A stretch of 9,609 nucleotides of DNA. Source: an uncultured Thermoleophilia bacterium (GTDB lineage Bacteria > Actinomycetota > Thermoleophilia > Gaiellales > F1-60-MAGs149). Numbering within the stretch: position 1 is the first letter of the stretch; the number at the start of each line of letters is the position of its first letter. Below are positions 6,774 to 9,609 of the stretch, in pieces. The position numbers were made by a program, and so were the translations under genes. The stretch covers positions 1-9,609 of the forward strand of contig CADCWC010000132.1 of the NCBI GenBank assembly GCA_902806305.1. The letters run 5' to 3'. The notes under the pieces were generated by a model, which ran no database searches, was not told where the DNA came from, and worked only from the letters and a program-made list of their open reading frames with translations.

Positions 6774-7211
6774 ATGGCCCGGACGACGATCTTCATCCAC
6801 GCCGCGCCCGAGGCGGTCTTCGACACCCTCGCCCGACCAGGGACCTACGCGCAAGCCGCCGCGGGCCGGGACGCCGCCGAGGTGGGCGGCTCGTGGCCCG
6901 AGCCGGGCAGCAGCGTGGGCGTCGACCGCGGGCTGCCGCCGGCCCGCATCCGCGACACCGTCGCGGTGGAGCAGGCCGTTCGACCGACGCGGCTGGTCCT
7001 CGACGGTGGGATCCCCGGGCTGCGCGCGTCGATCGACGTGCAGCTCGAGCAGCGCTTCGGGGCCACCCTCGTCGTGCTGACGGAGCGCCCCCGGGACGGC
7101 GGGCTGGCACGCGTCCCGCGGCCGGTGCTCGACGTCGCGCTGCGGGCGCACAACCGGCGCGTGCTGAGCCGGCTCCGACGCCTCGCCGAGGCCCGTAGCC
7201 GGCCCGGCTGA
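6774..7211 (+). CDS. SRPBCC family protein (polyketide cyclase/START-like fold)
   Basis: A 145-residue protein with the pattern of small actinobacterial SRPBCC proteins, which bind hydrophobic ligands in a helix-grip cavity: IFIHAAPEAVFDTLARPGTYA (7-27), GGSWPEPGSSVGVDRGL, IRDTVAVEQAVRPTRLVLDG, and a C-terminal helix VLDVALRAHNRRVLSRLRRLAE. The aromatic residue usually found in the YxxW segment near residue 28 is absent here (YAQAAAGRD). ATG 6774 is preferred because the typical fold begins directly after it; the upstream in-frame stretch overlaps the preceding gene. There is no clear ribosome binding site, and a TACGAC sequence 8 nt upstream (6761-6766) might allow a leaderless transcript. 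It lies 44 nt after the GAF gene, so co-transcription is possible. Its ligand is unknown. Confidence 0.75.
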   Translation: MARTTIFIHAAPEAVFDTLARPGTYAQAAAGRDAAEVGGSWPEPGSSVGVDRGLPPARIRDTVAVEQAVRPTRLVLDGGIPGLRASIDVQLEQRFGATLVVLTERPRDGGLARVPRPVLDVALRAHNRRVLSRLRRLAEARSRPG

Positions 7212-7215
7212 CCCG

Positions 7216-8469
7216 TCAGAGCTGCCAGTCGCCGCCCGCGATCAGCGGCACGCGCGCGCCCGCCGCCGTGACCGCCGTGACCTCGAGCTCCTCGCTCCCG
7301 ATCATGACGTCGACGTGGATCGCCGAGGCGTTGACCGCGCGCTCGCCCTCCGCGTCCGGGTGCCGCGCGACATCGAAGCCACGTCCGAATGCGATGTGGC
7401 TCGCCGCGTTCTCGTCGAGCAGCGTCGTGTCGTACACCCGCCCCGTCTGCCCGATCCGCGAGCCGCGGTCGAGGAGCGCCACCTCGCCGAGGCGTCCCGC
7501 CCCCTCGTCGCGGGCGAAGTAGTCCTCGAGGAAGAGCCGGTCCGTCGGCCGGTGGGCACCGATCCGGAGCAGGCGCCCGTCCCGGAACTCGCCCTCGATG
7601 CCGTCGATCCGGCGCCCCTCGAGGCTGAGCGGCCGTGAGCAGCGGAACGTCCCCTGCGTCCGGGCCGGGTCCGGAGAGGTGAAGACCTCCTCCGTCGGCA
7701 GGTTCGCGCAGTAGGTCTGGCCGAACGCGTTCGTCTGCTCGGCCGAGCCCCACACCGTCCCCGCCGGGAACGCCAGGTCGAGGGCCGTCCCCGGACCGCG
7801 CAGCTCGAGGCCGCGGACGTCGAGCGCCGTCAGCCGTGCCGCGCGCTCGGCCAGCACCGCGACGTGCCGGTCCCAGGCGGTCGTGCCGGTGCCTTCGTCG
7901 AGGCGGGCGAAGTGCAGCAGGTCCTCGGCCAGCAGGCGCTCTGCCTCGGCGCCCGCCTCGGGGAACACGAGCGCCGCCCAGGCGGGCGTCGGCCAGGCCA
8001 CGACGCAGAAGCGGGCCGTCCCCTGGCCGACCGCCTCGAGGTAGGGGCGCACGCCGACCAGCGTGCGACTCCGCTCGAGGGCCGCCCGGCGCGGGTCGAC
8101 GTCGGCGAGGACGTCGGGATCGCCCTCGCCGTTGATCGTCACGACGGCGGCCCGCTCGTCGATCAGGTGGCGCATGCGCTGGTCGTGCCACGCCGGCGTC
8201 TCGCTGAGGCTGTTCTCCGGCGCGCCCTCGATGCGCGCCCGCTTGACCCGTGGGTCGGTCGTGACGACGTCGACGTAGCGGGCGCCGACGCGGTAGCCGG
8301 CCTCGACCAGAGCCACCATCAGCTCCCGGTGCTCGGGCTGCCCGTGCACGGCGAGCAGCTCGCCCGGCCCGAGGCGGAGGCAGCCCACGACGATGGCGTC
8401 GGCGTAGCGGCGCAGCTCACGGGCGGTCATCGGGCCGGTCGGGCCGGCGGCGCGGGCGGTCTCTGTCAT
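7216..8469 (-). CDS. M29-type metallo-aminopeptidase (AmpS/aminopeptidase T family)
   Basis: A cytoplasmic dimeric two-metal exopeptidase that removes N-terminal residues from peptides; 417 residues, normal length. Conserved metal-site motifs are all present: [11 protein letters not shown] (256-266, Glu260/261), GEVALLD (328-334, Glu329), [10 protein letters not shown] (353-362, His358) and HVDVMIG (385-391, His385 and Asp387). The Glu329-to-His358 spacing of 29 matches the spacing I recall for the Thermus enzyme. Phe365 stands seven residues after His358, where I recall Tyr in many relatives. ATG 8469 overlaps the stop of the upstream chimeric ORF as ATGA and has no ribosome binding site of its own, so translation is probably coupled; Met14 is an alternative start. 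The gene converges with the SRPBCC gene, with only 4 nt between their stop codons. Confidence 0.9.
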   Translation of the reverse strand: MTETARAAGPTGPMTARELRRYADAIVVGCLRLGPGELLAVHGQPEHRELMVALVEAGYRVGARYVDVVTTDPRVKRARIEGAPENSLSETPAWHDQRMRHLIDERAAVVTINGEGDPDVLADVDPRRAALERSRTLVGVRPYLEAVGQGTARFCVVAWPTPAWAALVFPEAGAEAERLLAEDLLHFARLDEGTGTTAWDRHVAVLAERAARLTALDVRGLELRGPGTALDLAFPAGTVWGSAEQTNAFGQTYCANLPTEEVFTSPDPARTQGTFRCSRPLSLEGRRIDGIEGEFRDGRLLRIGAHRPTDRLFLEDYFARDEGAGRLGEVALLDRGSRIGQTGRVYDTTLLDENAASHIAFGRGFDVARHPDAEGERAVNASAIHVDVMIGSEELEVTAVTAAGARVPLIAGGDWQL

Positions 8470-8777
8470 GGCGACACGGTATCGGGCGCCGGGAGCAGGC
8501 TCGTCCAGAGGTGCTGCGCGGCGTAGGCCCGCCACGGGCGCCACGCCTCGGCCCGGGCGGCCAGCGCGCGCGGGTCGCCGGGTCGGCCCAGCCGCTCGAG
8601 CGCCGCACGGACAGTGGCCTCGTCGAGGTCGAGAACGGGATCGCGGTTGGTGGCCTGGTTGCACGCCAGGCGGGCGCTGTTGCGAGTGAGGGGGTACTGG
8701 TCGGGCGTCGTGCGCGCCTTCTCGATGAGGCAGCCGAGCACGCGTACCTCGGCGGGCGAGAGGTCGCGGCGGATCAT
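8466..8777 (-). CDS. Chimeric ORF: YceH/DUF480 N-terminus fused to AlkA-type glycosylase C-terminus
   Basis: Residues 5-62 ([20 protein letters not shown], then [21 protein letters not shown] and [13 protein letters not shown]) match the first winged-helix part of YceH/DUF480 proteins, which are normally about 200 residues with two winged helices. From about residue 64 the sequence changes to [20 protein letters not shown] and AYAAQHLW, the C-terminal end of AlkA-type 3-methyladenine DNA glycosylases, without their helix-hairpin-helix or catalytic Asp. The frame is uninterrupted and GC-ending codons run throughout. The join lies near 8575-8600. ATG 8777 is preferred, with GAGG 6 nt upstream; an in-frame GTG at 8807 is less likely. 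Its stop overlaps the aminopeptidase start. It most likely arose by an in-frame deletion joining two genes; it may be a remnant or may make a short DNA-binding protein. Confidence 0.75.
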   Translation of the reverse strand: MIRRDLSPAEVRVLGCLIEKARTTPDQYPLTRNSARLACNQATNRDPVLDLDEATVRAALERLGRPGDPRALAARAEAWRPWRAYAAQHLWTSLLPAPDTVSP

Positions 8778-8863
8778 CCGCAACCTCGGCAGGCCATTGC
8801 GGCACACGGGGTCACCCGCCGAACGCTAGAGCTTCGGGGAGGTCCGCCCTCTTGCCCCATCCT

Positions 8864-8879
8864 GTGAATCATGGTTCAC
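8864..8879. promoter_or_regulatory. Palindromic operator candidate for the TetR regulator
   Basis: This 16-bp site, GTGAA-TCATGG-TTCAC, is symmetrical at 14 of 16 positions around a central CATG. Length, symmetry and position, 11 nt before the TTG start of a TetR-type gene and inside the divergent spacer 8778-8890, are typical of self-repression by TetR proteins. The spacer also contains a TANNNT sequence on the minus strand (8823-8828) that could serve the leftward pair, so one repressor could influence both directions. The palindrome is seen; binding is inferred. Confidence 0.55.
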
Positions 8880-8890
8880 TTCTTCACGTC

Positions 8891-9502
8891 TTGGCCTACC
8901 GCGCCACCGAGAAGACCGAGGCCCGTAAGATCGCAGCGCGCGAGCGGATAGCGGGCGCCGCGCTCGACCAGGTGTCCGAGGGCGGGTATGCCTCGGCCGG
9001 CGTGCAGGCGGTGGCCGATCGCGCGGACGTGGCCGTGGGAACCGTCTATCGCCACTTTCCCTCGAAGGCCGACCTGTTCGCCGAGGTCTTCCGGCGCGCC
9101 GCCCAGCGCGAGCTCGACGTGGTCAAGGAGGTCACAGAGGCGGACGGCCGTGGCGCCCGCGAGCGCTGCGCCGCAGGGGTCGAGGCGTTCTGCCGCCGCG
9201 CGCTCGCCGGCCCGGTGCTGGGCTACGCGCAGATCGCAGAGCCGGTGGACCCCGCCGTCGAGAGCGAGCGTCTGCGGCTCCGGCGCGGGTACCGCGACCT
9301 CTTCGTGGCCGCCCTGGAGGACGGCGTGCAGAGCGGCGAGCTCGAGCCACATGACTCTCAGACCGTGGCCGCGGCGCTGGTGGGCGCGCTGGGTGAGGCG
9401 CTCGTGGGCCCGCTCTCGCGCCGCGAGTGCCAGAGCGAGGCGCTGGTGGCCACGCTCGTCCAGTTCTGCGAGAACGCCCTGACCAAGCGAGTGACGGCCT
9501 AG
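8891..9502 (+). CDS. TetR/AcrR family transcriptional regulator
   Basis: A 203-residue repressor-type regulator with an N-terminal DNA-binding domain and a variable ligand-binding domain. The start is taken as TTG 8891 because the product then begins (M)AYRATEKTEARK, like the common actinobacterial form MxYRxTExTEAR. The helix-turn-helix lies at about 35-56, with VAVGTVYRHFPSKADLF (47-63), the classical TetR signature. Residues 75-195 are helical with no recognisable ligand motif. The frame stays open upstream from TTG 8852, with a GTG at 8864, but using either would put the palindromic operator inside the coding region; no Shine-Dalgarno supports any of the three. The next gene begins 5 nt after the stop, so the regulator and the AidB-like gene form one operon. 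The inducer is unknown. Confidence 0.88.
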   Translation: MAYRATEKTEARKIAARERIAGAALDQVSEGGYASAGVQAVADRADVAVGTVYRHFPSKADLFAEVFRRAAQRELDVVKEVTEADGRGARERCAAGVEAFCRRALAGPVLGYAQIAEPVDPAVESERLRLRRGYRDLFVAALEDGVQSGELEPHDSQTVAAALVGALGEALVGPLSRRECQSEALVATLVQFCENALTKRVTA

Positions 9503-9507
9503 GCTCC

Positions 9508-9609
9508 ATGGCGGTGTCCGAGCAGACGCACGAGGTCTCCAACCAGGCGCCGCCGATCGCGCCGTACAACGTCTTCGACTGCGACACGCCGGTGGCGGAG
9601 GCGCTCGAG
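9508..9609 (+). CDS. Acyl-CoA dehydrogenase-like protein, AidB type (5' part only)
   Basis: Only the first 34 codons lie in the window; the frame is open to the edge. The sequence THEVSNQAPPIAPYNVFDCD followed by EALE resembles the start of AidB, a flavin-containing acyl-CoA dehydrogenase homologue induced by alkylation damage, whose Escherichia coli form begins with a THxVFNQ pattern followed by Pro-rich and Asp-containing segments. ATG 9508 is 5 nt after the TetR stop, with AGG 4 nt upstream, and co-transcription with the regulator is likely. A general fatty- or branched-chain acyl-CoA dehydrogenase cannot be excluded from this short piece, although the THxVxNQxPP pattern favours the AidB branch. 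Confidence 0.7.
   Translation, partial: MAVSEQTHEVSNQAPPIAPYNVFDCDTPVAEALE

Noticed and set aside
7208..7219. CTGAC-CC-GTCAG inverted repeat at the convergent stop codons
   Set aside because: Five base pairs with a 2-nt loop cannot form a stable hairpin, and the symmetry follows from two opposed TGA stop codons close together.
8863..8880. A CRP-like site (TGTGA ... TCACT)
   Set aside because: The half-sites are 8 bp apart instead of the 6 bp of a CRP site. The symmetrical reading GTGAA-N6-TTCAC next to a TetR gene explains the pattern better.

Overview
The window is a stretch of very GC-rich chromosome with GC-saturated third codon positions, frequent GTG/TTG starts and short intergenic gaps. 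The protein types (CarD, an HhH-GPD glycosylase of the small actinobacterial type, a Thr/Ala-linker lipoprotein, a [13 protein letters not shown] amino-acid transporter ATPase) fit a high-GC actinobacterium. My best guess is a member of the Thermoleophilia/Solirubrobacterales, by resemblance only; no rRNA or other marker is present. The genes look mostly like housekeeping and stress functions, and no integrase, transposase or CRISPR array is seen.

Layout, left to right. Positions 1-177 carry no gene but hold a compact structured element: a 22-bp near-perfect inverted repeat enclosing three smaller stem-loops. A leftward 61-codon gene (178-363) encodes a tiny secreted or membrane protein. A 135-bp divergent spacer with a good -10 box and ribosome binding site then leads rightward into carD (499-1002), followed 4 nt later by a HhH-GPD base-excision-repair-type gene (1007-1582). 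After a 59-bp gap comes a three-gene polar amino-acid ABC importer: lipoprotein binding protein, permease and ATPase (1642-4034). Converging on it is a leftward aminoglycoside-phosphotransferase-fold kinase (4063-4734). Divergent from that kinase is a 637-residue multidomain protein (4816-6729) with GAF-like, GGDEF-like and HD-GYP-like regions whose two cyclic-di-GMP catalytic sites both appear destroyed. A SRPBCC-fold protein (6774-7211) follows.

The right end holds two divergent units. Leftward, a 103-codon ORF (8466-8777) joins the N-terminal part of a YceH/DUF480 protein to the last ~40 residues of an AlkA-type 3-methyladenine glycosylase, and it overlaps by ATGA an M29-type metallo-aminopeptidase gene (7216-8469). 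Rightward, a TetR-type regulator (8891-9502) with a palindromic operator-like site just before its TTG start is followed 5 nt later by the first 34 codons of an acyl-CoA-dehydrogenase-like gene resembling AidB (9508 to the window end).

How the parts relate: carD with the glycosylase suggests a transcription/DNA-damage operon; the importer is self-contained; the TetR regulator probably controls itself and the AidB-like gene, and might also affect the divergent unit. The AlkA remnant next to an AidB-like gene hints at an old alkylation-response neighbourhood. The items most worth a second look are the nested inverted-repeat element at 32-156, the in-frame DUF480/AlkA chimera, and the doubly degenerate cyclic-di-GMP protein.
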